44,988 nucleotides of DNA. Source: Chloroflexota bacterium. GTDB lineage: Bacteria > Chloroflexota > Anaerolineae > Anaerolineales > Anaerolineaceae. Position numbers and translations under genes: made by a program. The notes beneath the pieces were generated by a model that was not told the origin of the DNA, did not search any database, and saw only the letters and a list, made by a program, of their open reading frames with translations. The DNA lies in the NCBI GenBank assembly GCA_029556265.1, contig JAKQFH010000079.1, forward strand, positions 1-44,988, given 5' to 3'. This document shows, piece after piece, positions 24,450 through 32,572 of the stretch (its first letter is position 1; each line of letters begins with the position of its first letter).

Positions 24450-25589
24450 TCAAGGACAGGCATTATTGAGATGCTCTTCAAAAGTTATTGAAAAAACGTG
24501 CGTTCCGCTGCCGTCGCAGCGTGCCCGAAAGAAAAAGTAGGGGCTTTCTTCCGGTTGGACCGCGGCAATCAGGGTTGCCAGGGCGGGGTTTGAAATGGGG
24601 CCGGGAGGTAAGCCGCTGTTTTGATAGGTGTTATAAGGCGAGTTTACAGCCAAATCGTCCAGGGATAGCGGGCTTTTCCACCAGGTTTTCCCGACCGGGT
24701 CATAACCGAGCGCGTATTGAACAGTTGGGTCAGTCTCCAGGCGCATGCCAGCTTCCAGACGGTTATAGAATACCGACGCCATCAGGGCTTTCTCTTCGTC
24801 CGCCCGGGTTTCACGTTCAATTATTGAGGCCAGGATAACCGCCTGGTGCAGGCTGAGATTCTGTCGGGTCAAGCCTTCCTGTACGCGTGGATCCTGCGAA
24901 GCCGCGGAAAATCGTTCCAGAATCACCGCGACCATGTTTTCCAGCGTGATATCCGGCTCAAAGCTATACGCATCAGGAAAGATATACCCCTCCAGGGTCT
25001 CGTTCCCGGGGATATTTAACAGCGCGCGTTCAGCCGCAGTCGGCTGAAGGGCATGACCCAGAAACTCCTGCCCGCTGAAAGCAAAACCAGCGGCTTCAAC
25101 CGCGGCCGCGACTTCTTCCAGGCGCCAGCCAGCAAAAACGATAAAGGCAATATCTCGGGCGTTTGGGTCGGCGATTCGCCGCGCAATCTCAAGCGCGGTG
25201 TATTGCTGCTTAATCGTGAATGTTCCGGTTTGAACCATTCGGTCCAGCCCGGAATAGGTCAAAAACGTGCAAACAGCCTCAGCGGAAGCAACATATCCCT
25301 CAGTTTTCAATCGCAGGCAAATAGACCGGACGGATTCGTCCTCCGCGATGGCAAATTTTCCGGACTTGCCGCCCAAAGGGCGCCCGTTCAGAAGTTCTTC
25401 TTTCGCGGAGAGCAATGCCAAAGCGGAGCGGCTGCGCTGCAGGATACTGAGCGAAGGGTCAGCCGGACCAAACAGGTTTTTGGCCCGGGCAGGCGCCCAA
25501 ACCACACCGAAAAGCAGTGCCGCGCCCAATATCAGGATAAGCGCGATCAGGAAGTTTTTGAAGCCCGTCCCGTGATAATTTCTGCTCAT
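24450..25589 (-). CDS. mltG: Endolytic murein transglycosylase
   Basis: The 379-residue protein cuts nascent peptidoglycan strands and so fixes their length. A single membrane anchor at about residues 11-30 is followed by a LysM-like region and the YceG catalytic domain: ILASIIERET with the catalytic glutamate, LETDPTVQYALG and NSPYNTYQNSGLPPGP. Length is a little above the usual 340. Start overlaps the ruvX stop by ATGA. Confidence 0.93.
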   Translation of the reverse strand: MSRNYHGTGFKNFLIALILILGAALLFGVVWAPARAKNLFGPADPSLSILQRSRSALALLSAKEELLNGRPLGGKSGKFAIAEDESVRSICLRLKTEGYVASAEAVCTFLTYSGLDRMVQTGTFTIKQQYTALEIARRIADPNARDIAFIVFAGWRLEEVAAAVEAAGFAFSGQEFLGHALQPTAAERALLNIPGNETLEGYIFPDAYSFEPDITLENMVAVILERFSAASQDPRVQEGLTRQNLSLHQAVILASIIERETRADEEKALMASVFYNRLEAGMRLETDPTVQYALGYDPVGKTWWKSPLSLDDLAVNSPYNTYQNSGLPPGPISNPALATLIAAVQPEESPYFFFRARCDGSGTHVFSITFEEHLNNACP

Positions 25590-26017
25590 GCGGATTCATC
25601 CTCCGTTTGGCGTCTGTCCAGATAGTCCTGCAAAATCACAGCCGCTGCCAGGGCGTCAATCGGCTTTGCGCGCGTTTTTCGTTTCACGCCGGCGAGAATT
25701 CGGTATTCGGCGGCAATTTGAGTTGAGTGGCTCTCATCCCAGGGAATTATTTTCAGGGTGCTGATTGAGCGGAGAGCATCCACCAACCTGTGCGCTGAAC
25801 GCGCTTTGGCTCCTGCCTGCCCGCGGCTGTCCAGGGCCACCCCAACCACAATCACCTCCGCGCCTGTTTCCAACACCAGGTCGCGGATTCGACGGGCGTC
25901 TTCCGCCCGGGATACATGGCTGAGGATAGTTAATGGTCGGGCAAGCGTGCCGGTTTCGTCACTGATTGCGATGCCAATCCGAACCTGCCCGGGATCAACC
26001 GCAAGCGCTTTACCCAT
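25586..26017 (-). CDS. ruvX: Putative pre-16S rRNA nuclease / Holliday-junction resolvase-like
   Basis: The 143-residue protein is of the YqgF family with an RNase H fold. LAVDPGQVRIGIAISDE contains the first catalytic aspartate, WDESHSTQIAAE the conserved glutamate region, and PIDALAAAVILQDYLD the last aspartate. YqgF processes the 5' end of 16S rRNA in E. coli. GTGGAGG precedes the ATG. First gene of the operon with mltG, an arrangement common to many bacteria. Confidence 0.92.
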   Translation of the reverse strand: MGKALAVDPGQVRIGIAISDETGTLARPLTILSHVSRAEDARRIRDLVLETGAEVIVVGVALDSRGQAGAKARSAHRLVDALRSISTLKIIPWDESHSTQIAAEYRILAGVKRKTRAKPIDALAAAVILQDYLDRRQTEDESA

Positions 26018-26035
26018 GCAGCCTCCACGCGCTTC

Positions 26036-26064
26036 TTGTCAACATCATCGGAAAATTATACAAT
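26036..26064 (+). promoter_or_regulatory. Sigma70-type promoter for the MuiA-like gene
   Basis: TTGTCA (26036-26041) and TACAAT (26059-26064) are spaced by 17 bases, close to the efp promoter. Transcription would start about 25 bases before the ATG at 26097. Confidence 0.75.
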
Positions 26065-26096
26065 AGATTATTACTACTGATGAGGGAGAGGTAACA

Positions 26097-27665
26097 ATGC
26101 TTGTTAACACGCAGGTCACAAAAGCGACCATTTATCGCCACACCGCGAGAGTGAACAGAAACGCGGCCATAGAGCTGAAAAAAGGTCATACCATCCTGGA
26201 ATTTGTGGGCCTTCCTGAAGACCTGGATATCGACTCGGTACGCGTGCGCGCTGCCGGCATTCCCGGAGCAAAACTGGAGGGGTTTTCATCGAAGCTGACT
26301 TATCACGAAAAAATAACCAGAAACGAAATACAAACCATGGTGGAGGAGGTTGAACGCCTGAATCAGAACCTCCAGGCGCAGGAATCCCGCATCGCGGCCG
26401 TTGATGCCAGAACCGAACATCTGGACAATTTGCTGAAAGAAACCCGGAGTTTCGCTTTTGGGCTCACCAACCAGAAGCTGAGCATCGCCGGGCATTTTGA
26501 AACACTTGAGGCGATATCCTTGGAACGTGAAAAATGCCTTACGCAGAAAACTGAGCTTCAAATCAGTTTGCATAATTTACAGAAGCAATACAACGCAAAA
26601 AAGAAAGAACTGGAACGCTTAAGTTCTCAAGAGCAAACCGCGACATACCAGATAGACCAACCTGTCTCCTCGGAAATTGACGGCGTTTTACATGTGGAAA
26701 TCAGTTATTTGCAGCCCGAATGCACTTGGGAACCGGCTTATGAGCTGTCCCTTCACAAGGGTAAGCTGGAAGTGCTGTACACCGCCAACGTGTCCCAGCA
26801 AAGCGGCGAAGACTGGCAGGATGTGAGCCTGGAGCTGAGCACCTCCGTCCCCAGGACTTATGATGATTTGCCTGAATTGAGCCCTTGGTATCTGCAGAAA
26901 TTCACCCCTCCAGTTCTGAGGGAGCCAGACATGCTCCGCATGGAAATGGGTCAGAAGAGCGCCGCGCCTTTGATGATGGCTTCGATGGCTCAATTAGCCG
27001 TCCCGCCGGCGGCAGAGTATGAAGACGCTGAAGTCAGTTCTGCCGGTACGGCCGCCCACTATATCCTTCCACAAAAAGCGACCTTGCCGAGCCAAAACTC
27101 CTCTTCCCGGTTCATTATTTCCAAGTTCACGCTGGACGTAGAAGAAGACCACCTGGTAATTCCGCGTCTTTCGGAAGAGGTCTTCCGACGCGTAAAATTG
27201 GTCAATACCAGCAATCTCGTGCTGCTTGACGGCACTGCCGCTCTGTATACCGAGGATGCTTTTATCGGTAAAACTCAGCTACCGGCCATCCCACGGGGAG
27301 CCGAGTACCAACTGAATTTTGGCGTGGATGAGCGGATTGAAGTGCGGCGCGAAATGATCAGGCAAGCGGCCGCCGGTAAGTTCCTGCAAGACAAGCGCCA
27401 GCGAAGCTATGGCTACCAAATTCGGATTTCCAACCCAAGCGATGAGACCATCAAACTGGTTCTACAAGACCAGCTGCCAGTCTCCAAACATGAGGAAATC
27501 AAAGTTCGGTTGGACAGAGCCGAGCCAAACCCGGACAGCAAAGATGACCTGAACCGGATGACCTGGAATCTCAGCCTGCCGCCGCAATCGAAAAAGCTGG
27601 TGCAGTTCCAGTTCATCGTCGAAGCCCCCTCGGATATGGAAATCCGCGGACTGCCCCGCGATTGA
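26097..27665 (+). CDS. MuiA-like protein (DUF4140/DUF4139)
   Basis: The 522-residue protein has the N-terminal DUF4140 pattern (VTKATIYRHTARVNRNAAIELKKG), a long coiled-coil at about residues 80-195 (many E, K, L and Q in heptads) and the C-terminal DUF4139 region: SYLQPECTWEPAYEL, NVSQQSGEDWQDVSLELSTS, then YQIRISNPSDETIKLVLQDQ and MTWNLSLPPQSKKLVQFQF near the end. Family members were named from a mucoidy inhibitor, but the biochemical role is unknown. No signal peptide is seen, so a cytoplasmic place is likely. GGGAGAGG precedes the ATG. A hairpin stands between it and the next gene. Confidence 0.85.
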   Translation: MLVNTQVTKATIYRHTARVNRNAAIELKKGHTILEFVGLPEDLDIDSVRVRAAGIPGAKLEGFSSKLTYHEKITRNEIQTMVEEVERLNQNLQAQESRIAAVDARTEHLDNLLKETRSFAFGLTNQKLSIAGHFETLEAISLEREKCLTQKTELQISLHNLQKQYNAKKKELERLSSQEQTATYQIDQPVSSEIDGVLHVEISYLQPECTWEPAYELSLHKGKLEVLYTANVSQQSGEDWQDVSLELSTSVPRTYDDLPELSPWYLQKFTPPVLREPDMLRMEMGQKSAAPLMMASMAQLAVPPAAEYEDAEVSSAGTAAHYILPQKATLPSQNSSSRFIISKFTLDVEEDHLVIPRLSEEVFRRVKLVNTSNLVLLDGTAALYTEDAFIGKTQLPAIPRGAEYQLNFGVDERIEVRREMIRQAAAGKFLQDKRQRSYGYQIRISNPSDETIKLVLQDQLPVSKHEEIKVRLDRAEPNPDSKDDLNRMTWNLSLPPQSKKLVQFQFIVEAPSDMEIRGLPRD

Positions 27666-27678
27666 ATTTTTGAATCAG

Positions 27679-27709
27679 GGTGAGCCAAGCGCGGCACGGT
27701 TGGCTCACC
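27679..27709 (+). other. Intercistronic hairpin between the MuiA-like gene and the FolM-like gene
   Basis: A 10-bp perfect stem GGTGAGCCAA/TTGGCTCACC with an 11-base loop is followed by GCCAG rather than T residues. It resembles the three hairpins of the PTS operon. Confidence 0.65.
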
Positions 27710-27728
27710 GCCAGTAAAGGAGCTCAAA

Positions 27729-28460
27729 GTGGAATTAAAAGGCAAAACAGCCCTGGTGACTGGCAGCGGCGTGCGCCTCGGTAAAGCAATCTCACGGGCG
27801 CTGGCAGAAAACGGGTGCCAGCTCGCGCTGCACTATCACAGCTCGGCAGGCGGCGCTGAAGAGGTGCGCGCATACGCGCAAGCCCTGGGCCTGCGCGCGC
27901 AGACGTTCCAGGCAGACCTGAGCAATCCGGAAGAATTGCGGGCGTTGATCACACAGGGTTCAGCCGTATTCGGTCATCTGGACATACTCATCAACAATTC
28001 CGCGATTTACCTGCCCGGGAAAGGTCTGGAAACCACGCCCGACCTATTGGAAAAACAGTTCAGGCTGAATCTCTTCGCGCCGGTCTTGCTCATCCGGGAA
28101 TTCGCTGCCCAGCTTCCGGAAGGCCTGCAGGGTAAAGTTGTCAATATTTCTGACGCCAAGGTGTTCCGCCATCAGGCCGACCACTTTGCCTATCGGCTGA
28201 CCAAAGCCGCTGTGAATGAGATGACCCTCATGTATGCGCTCGAACTCGCCCCGCGCATTACGGTAAATGCCGTCGCCCCGGGGATTATGCTCCCCTTGGC
28301 GGGTCGGGAAGATACGGACATGCAGGCTCTCGCGGACCGACGTATCCCCCTCAAGCGCGTGGGCAGCCCCGAAATTATTGCCGAAAACGTGCTGCATATC
28401 CTCGCTCAGGACTTCATGACCGGGAATATTATCCGGGTTGACGGCGGCGAAGGAATTTAA
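27729..28460 (+). CDS. Short-chain dehydrogenase, FolM/pteridine reductase-like
   Basis: The 243-residue NAD(P)-dependent reductase has the Rossmann motif TGSGVRLGKAI (residues 11-21); the TGxxxRLG form is usual for pteridine reductases rather than general SDRs. NNSA, the serine/aspartate step ISDAKVF and Y155-x3-K159 complete the active site. The start is GTG at 27729, fixed by AAAGGAGC. Neighbours folB and folE make dihydropterins, so a dihydrofolate or dihydromonapterin reductase role is plausible. A general 3-oxoacyl-ACP reductase cannot be ruled out. The stop interlocks with that of the opposing glycosyltransferase. Confidence 0.75.
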   Translation: MELKGKTALVTGSGVRLGKAISRALAENGCQLALHYHSSAGGAEEVRAYAQALGLRAQTFQADLSNPEELRALITQGSAVFGHLDILINNSAIYLPGKGLETTPDLLEKQFRLNLFAPVLLIREFAAQLPEGLQGKVVNISDAKVFRHQADHFAYRLTKAAVNEMTLMYALELAPRITVNAVAPGIMLPLAGREDTDMQALADRRIPLKRVGSPEIIAENVLHILAQDFMTGNIIRVDGGEGI

Positions 28461-29860
28461 TCCCGGACAGGCACGAGTAAGCCGAGCTGATACCACTCCA
28501 TAACCGCATGGAAGGATATCCCAGAGCGTTCCCGTACCTCAGGCGTGATGAGGCTGCTTCGTTCCAGCAGATTCTGGAGCGCCGGGATATGGTAGTAGCG
28601 GGCATGATAATCATTAAAAATCCCCCTGGCGCTTAGATAACACCAAGGCGCCAGCGCAAAGAAACTATCTTTATCTATGCGCAGTGGGATTGATTCGGGG
28701 AAAGGCTGTTTTTCCGCTGCGCAAATAATGCGCTCGTAAGCCTCCAGCTGCCTCTCCAGCGAGAAAATATCCCTTATTCGCTCAAGCTGTTCTCCTTCCA
28801 CCCGAACGTGCTCCCGCAAAATCCGCGCGGCGGCAGCCGCGGCAGCTTTTGTATCGCCGTAATCAACCTTCTCAAGCAGGTCATCCGGCAGCTGGCTGCG
28901 GTGCACCCCAACCCGGGCGGCAATGGTGGGCGTGCCGCACGCCAACGACTCGTAGGCCGTGTTTCCAAAAGCCTCCACCATACTCCCGAGGCATAAGGTT
29001 AACTCTCCCGCCGAGTAATACGCCGCCATCTCAGTCTGCGTCATCCATGCATGAAAAATAAAGTTATCCCTCAACTGAAGCTTTTCTAATTCTGCCAGAA
29101 TCTGTTTATGGAAGCTGTTTTCCGCTTCGCCGCCCATTTCCCCCAACCATTGCGGCACAAGGACAACAAGGTTGTCAAAACCATATTCATGCTTGAGCAG
29201 ATCCACAACCTGGATGGTTTCAAAAAGGCCTTTTCCGGCTTCCGGGCGGTGCGGGTGCAATATTACGCGCTGCTCCCGCGGATTCAGACCAAACCGGGCG
29301 TAAATCGGGGTTGGGTCTGCCGGGTAAAAGACTTCGGGGTCAATTCCGTTCAAAACGGTGTGAATGCGCGAGGACAAAGCCGGTAAAACCCTGCCAGCGC
29401 TGGCCTTAAGCGTGGCCGCCGAAAAGTCGGAAACGGCAATCACAGCATCAGCCTGACAAATGAAAGAGCCCAGGATTGACTCGGGGTAATTGTTATCCCG
29501 AAAAGAGATAATGGTCGGCACGCCGCTGTAGAGGAACGGCAGAAGAAGCTCCCCATCGTGTATGTAAAAGCGGTCCGCGTCCCGCAATTCCGCGGAAATC
29601 AGCTCACACATGCGGGTTAAGTCTGCCGGCGGGATTTGATAGGGCTGCGGGAAAGGCAAATGGAAAGGCAGAATCGGCTTCACCAGAACGCGCTCTCCCA
29701 CCAAGAAAGGCTGCTGCCCACCCTGAGCTTCAGCCGCGAGCAGCACCAACTCGTGCCCCTTTCCAGCCAGATGCGCAGCCAAACGCATCAGATGTTTTGA
29801 AGCCCCGCCGGTAATCCGGTCAGGGAAAATTGGGTTGATGGAAAAGCAAACAATCTTCAT
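28457..29860 (-). CDS. Glycosyltransferase family 4 with a C-terminal extension
   Basis: The 467-residue protein has the GT-B fold. The N-terminal donor-side loop is TGGASKHLMRLAAHLAGKGHE, the middle HPHRPEAGKG, and the C-terminal motif EAFGNTAYESLACGTPTIAA contains the conserved E-x7-E pattern. About 75 residues after residue 390 (ALAPWCYLSARGIFNDYHAR to the end) are extra. The start is ATG at 29858-29860 because GGAG stands six bases before it; an upstream TTG is poorer. Sugar and acceptor unknown; the folate genes around it give no help. Confidence 0.85.
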   Translation of the reverse strand: MKIVCFSINPIFPDRITGGASKHLMRLAAHLAGKGHELVLLAAEAQGGQQPFLVGERVLVKPILPFHLPFPQPYQIPPADLTRMCELISAELRDADRFYIHDGELLLPFLYSGVPTIISFRDNNYPESILGSFICQADAVIAVSDFSAATLKASAGRVLPALSSRIHTVLNGIDPEVFYPADPTPIYARFGLNPREQRVILHPHRPEAGKGLFETIQVVDLLKHEYGFDNLVVLVPQWLGEMGGEAENSFHKQILAELEKLQLRDNFIFHAWMTQTEMAAYYSAGELTLCLGSMVEAFGNTAYESLACGTPTIAARVGVHRSQLPDDLLEKVDYGDTKAAAAAAARILREHVRVEGEQLERIRDIFSLERQLEAYERIICAAEKQPFPESIPLRIDKDSFFALAPWCYLSARGIFNDYHARYYHIPALQNLLERSSLITPEVRERSGISFHAVMEWYQLGLLVPVRD

Positions 29861-29899
29861 AGGGCGCTCCAACCGATGTAAAATAAGGGAGAGGATGCT

Positions 29900-30259
29900 A
29901 TGGACAGAATCATTATCAGCGATTTACAAACCACAGGAATCATTGGCGTCAAACACCCGGAACGCGACAAACCGCAGATTCTATTTATCAATCTCATCCT
30001 GTATCGCGACTTGCGCCTTGCCGGTCAGACCGATAGTATTGCCGACACAGTCAACTATTCAACCATTGCGTCGGCAGTCGGTGAACAGGTTTCGAACACG
30101 CAGTTCCACACCGTCGAAGCGTTGGCGGAACACCTCTCCCATTACCTCTTGAGCAACTATCCTCTGAACGCTGTCCGCGTCCGGGTGGAAAAGCCAAAAA
30201 AGGTTTCCAACACCGCCCGGGTAGGCGTCGAAATTTTCCGTCGGAAAAGCAGCCTTTAG
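29900..30259 (+). CDS. folB: Dihydroneopterin aldolase
   Basis: The 119-residue enzyme cleaves dihydroneopterin to 6-hydroxymethyl-dihydropterin in folate synthesis. It starts with the typical [15 protein letters not shown], has [11 protein letters not shown], then [16 protein letters not shown] with the substrate-binding glutamate, and RVEKPKKV with the catalytic lysine. Length is normal. GGGAGAGG precedes the ATG. The stop is interlocked with that of folE, which makes the pathway's first compound from the opposite strand. Confidence 0.92.
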   Translation: MDRIIISDLQTTGIIGVKHPERDKPQILFINLILYRDLRLAGQTDSIADTVNYSTIASAVGEQVSNTQFHTVEALAEHLSHYLLSNYPLNAVRVRVEKPKKVSNTARVGVEIFRRKSSL

Positions 30260-30879
30260 AAGGTCAATTCAGCGGAAATCCGGTTAAGGAACTCCATCCG
30301 GGTTGGAAGCTGTTCCCGGAAAACGCCGAGCATATGCGAGGTGGTCATGCTCGCTTCCTGCTTCTTCACCCCGCGCATCATCATACACAGGTGTTTGCCT
30401 TCCACCACGACCGCCACGCCCTTGGGCTTCAGCACCTCCTGAATAAAATCGGCAATTTGGAGGGTCATCCTTTCTTGCACCTGCAGCCGGCGGGAATACA
30501 TTTCCACTATCCGCGGAATTTTCGAAAGACCGATTACTTTCCCTGAGGGTATGTACGCCACATGCGCGACACCGTAAAAGGGCAGCATATGGTGTTCACA
30601 CATACTGTAAAACTCGATTCCCTTCACAATAACCATCTCGTCATAATCTACGGAAAACAGCGCGTTGTTTATCAGTTCTTCCGGGTTCATCCGATAACCC
30701 GCGAGGATTTCCGCATACGCTTTGGCGACGCGTGAGGGCGTCTTGAGCAAACCTTCCCGTTCCGGGTTTTCCCCAATGGCTTCCAAAATTTTGGTTGTAG
30801 ACCGCTGGATCTTGTCAAAATCCATCTCGGTCTCGCAAAACAAATCAGCAGCTCTAAAAATGGGTTTGTCGCAGTCCAT
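30256..30879 (-). CDS. folE: GTP cyclohydrolase I
   Basis: The 207-residue enzyme converts GTP to dihydroneopterin triphosphate. Zinc ligands are in [17 protein letters not shown] and in the later [31 protein letters not shown] and [12 protein letters not shown] are standard for type IA. The first about 18 residues (to ETEM) extend beyond the core; a ribosome site CAGGAGA supports this longer start, while Met19 is an alternative. Convergent with folB. Product passes through a phosphatase (not seen) to FolB. Confidence 0.95.
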   Translation of the reverse strand: MDCDKPIFRAADLFCETEMDFDKIQRSTTKILEAIGENPEREGLLKTPSRVAKAYAEILAGYRMNPEELINNALFSVDYDEMVIVKGIEFYSMCEHHMLPFYGVAHVAYIPSGKVIGLSKIPRIVEMYSRRLQVQERMTLQIADFIQEVLKPKGVAVVVEGKHLCMMMRGVKKQEASMTTSHMLGVFREQLPTRMEFLNRISAELTF

Positions 30880-30904
30880 AATTCTCCTGAACCTATTTTA
30901 AATC

Positions 30905-30931
30905 AAAAGGCAGCCCGATCGAAGAGCTGCC
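30905..30931 (-). terminator. Terminator after raiA
   Basis: On the minus strand GGCAGC pairs with GCTGCC (30926-30931 with 30909-30914) across an 11-base loop and is followed by TTTT and another T run (TTTTGATTT). It lies just behind the raiA stop. Confidence 0.75.
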
Positions 30932-30947
30932 TGATGCTTGTATCAGC

Positions 30948-31505
30948 TTAGCCGACAACCGGATCGATCAATCCGTAGGTCCCGTCGCGCCGCTTATAAA
31001 GCACATTGATTTTGTTTGTGTTCGCGTTGTAAAAAACGAAGAAATCTTCGTGACCAAGCAGCTGCAGCTGCTCCAAAGCTTCAACTTCGTCCATCGGGGT
31101 CAGCGTAAAAGTCTTTCGCCGGACAATCAAAGGCACAGCTTCTTCTGAGGGTTCTTCTCCGCTCCCAACCGCGGCAGCCGCGCCAGCTTCAGCACGGTGA
31201 CTCCAATGCTTGCCCTTAAATCGCTCTATCTGGCGGGTCATTTTATCCACGGTAGCGTCAATCGCGGCAAAAATACCGTCAGCGCGTTCTTCCGAGCGCA
31301 GGATAAAGCCCTTCCCCCGGATAGTAATCTGCGCGATAAAACGATCCGCAACATTTCGTGCAGTTTTCGCGTATGCCAGGTCTACCCTGCAATCCCCAAT
31401 TTCGTTGAGGAACCTTTCTAACCGGGAGACTTTCTTGATGGTGTAATCGTGGATTTTTTCCGTGAGGTCAATATCTTTCGTAAAAACATCGATTTTTAGT
31501 GCCAT
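30948..31505 (-). CDS. hpf: Ribosome hibernation-promoting factor, long form
   Basis: The 185-residue protein binds the 30S subunit and joins ribosomes into inactive dimers. N-terminal RaiA/HPF domain (1-100): MALKIDVFTKDIDLTEKIHDY, basic patch RADGIFAAIDATVDKMTRQIERFKGK in the usual place. After an alanine/glutamate-rich linker comes the C-terminal dimerisation domain: RRKTFTLTPMDEVEALEQLQLLGHEDFFVFYN (about 130-165). The ATG at 31503-31505 has GAGGAGGT at correct distance. It has its own promoter (31532-31561) and terminator, so it is a single unit. Confidence 0.93.
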   Translation of the reverse strand: MALKIDVFTKDIDLTEKIHDYTIKKVSRLERFLNEIGDCRVDLAYAKTARNVADRFIAQITIRGKGFILRSEERADGIFAAIDATVDKMTRQIERFKGKHWSHRAEAGAAAAVGSGEEPSEEAVPLIVRRKTFTLTPMDEVEALEQLQLLGHEDFFVFYNANTNKINVLYKRRDGTYGLIDPVVG

Positions 31506-31531
31506 ACGCACCTCCTCTGGGTTATGAATCA

Positions 31532-31561
31532 ATTATACCAAGTTCGCTTATGCATTTTCAA
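31532..31561 (-). promoter_or_regulatory. Sigma70-type promoter with extended -10 for the hibernation factor
   Basis: On the minus strand TTGAAA (31556-31561), 18 bases, then TATAAT (31532-31537), preceded by TGG giving TGGTATAAT. Close to consensus; it begins directly downstream of comF. Confidence 0.85.
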
Positions 31562-31565
31562 ATGT

Positions 31566-32291
31566 CTACTGCGAATTTAAGGCTTTTGCCAGCGTGACAA
31601 CCTGAACCTTAGCGCACCCGGCGCTGCGCAAAGCTTCCGCGGCAGCTCTAAGTGTGGCTCCGGTGGTAAACACATCATCCACCAGCAGAATTTCTTTCCC
31701 GCGGACCAGGCGTGGATCCGCTTTGAACGCCCCTCTCACGTTATCCTGCCTTTCCTGTGAGTTCAAACCCACCTGAGACCTCGTATCCCGGAGCCGCGCC
31801 AAAGCCTGGGTGCGCATTGGCAGTTTGAGATAAAGAGAAAGCGGGAAGGCAAGCACAGCCGCCTGGTTGTATCCGCGTTTCCTCCGGCGGTTAACGCTTA
31901 GGGGGACAGGAACAACCATTTCCGGTCGCCAGGCTTCTTCCTGAACCAACCTGGCCATCAGTTCTGCCGCCGCCAGGGATAAGCCCAGGTCTGCGTGATA
32001 TTTCAGGTTAATCACAACCTGCCGGATTACCCCTTCAAAACCAGCCACGCAGCGGACACCCGCGTAGGCGGGCGGGTTTTGGAGGCAGCGCGGGCATATT
32101 CCGCGCGCCTTTAGCTTCCGACCACAATACACGCAGCTTTCGCGGCTGGTGTAATGGATTCCCTGAAGGCAGTCCGGGCAAATCTGATACCCTTCAGCTC
32201 CGCAGCCGGCGCATTCAGGTGGAAAGACCCAATCAACTCCGCGCCAGAAGCTTGTGTAAGCGGTGGCAAGCAGTGCGTATCTATCGGTCAT
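31566..32291 (-). CDS. comF: ComF family phosphoribosyltransferase-like protein
   Basis: The 241-residue protein has an N-terminal double zinc ribbon with CxxC pairs (CAGC, CPDC, CVYC, CPRC, residues about 27-70) and a C-terminal type I phosphoribosyltransferase fold, whose PRPP loop is ILLVDDVFTTGATL. KRGYNQAAVLA and SQVGLNSQERQDNV are the ComF hallmarks. In Bacillus and Haemophilus relatives are needed for DNA uptake; elsewhere they also act in DNA repair. It follows a 45-residue pilin-like gene by 4 bases. Confidence 0.9.
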   Translation of the reverse strand: MTDRYALLATAYTSFWRGVDWVFPPECAGCGAEGYQICPDCLQGIHYTSRESCVYCGRKLKARGICPRCLQNPPAYAGVRCVAGFEGVIRQVVINLKYHADLGLSLAAAELMARLVQEEAWRPEMVVPVPLSVNRRRKRGYNQAAVLAFPLSLYLKLPMRTQALARLRDTRSQVGLNSQERQDNVRGAFKADPRLVRGKEILLVDDVFTTGATLRAAAEALRSAGCAKVQVVTLAKALNSQ

Positions 32292-32295
32292 ACCC

Positions 32296-32433
32296 TTATT
32301 TCAAATTGGCGTTATAAAAAAGTTGAATGGCTGGCAGGAACAACGAGAAAAGAGTAAACAAAATCAGAAATATGAGAATGACCAGCAGGACGTACTCCAC
32401 TGGTCCCCAACCCTTTGGGGATTGTGAACGCAT
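32296..32433 (-). CDS. Very small type IVb (Flp-like) pilin-like protein
   Basis: A 45-codon frame runs from ATG at 32431-32433 to TAA at 32296-32298. The start MRSQSPKG/WGPVEYVLLVILIF resembles an Flp prepilin: a short basic leader ends in glycine (residue 8) and, if cut there, glutamate is at +5 and tyrosine at +6, the rule for type IV prepilins. A hydrophobic helix of about 22 residues follows and a short polar tail ends in NANLK. GGAGC precedes the start by six bases. A TATAAT lies at 32464-32469 on the minus strand. It is 4 bases ahead of comF. Other Flp genes or a peptidase are not in the window. Confidence 0.6.
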   Translation of the reverse strand: MRSQSPKGWGPVEYVLLVILIFLILFTLFSLFLPAIQLFYNANLK

Positions 32434-32506
32434 CAGTTGCTCCGAATGAAGATGTTATTTTCTATTATAATTCCTTTGTGGATAAGTCGAATCGCTATAT
32501 TATCTG

Positions 32507-32535
32507 TTGTTTTTAACTTCGGATTACTGTATCAT
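32507..32535 (+). promoter_or_regulatory. Probable promoter for the helical-protein/SPFH unit
   Basis: TTGTTT (32507-32512) and TATCAT (32530-32535) are spaced by 17 bases. It lies about 38 bases before the ATG at 32573, which has AAAAAGGAG. Confidence 0.5.
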
Positions 32536-32572
32536 ACAAACGAATGGATAGAACTCGTAAAAAGGAGCAAAA

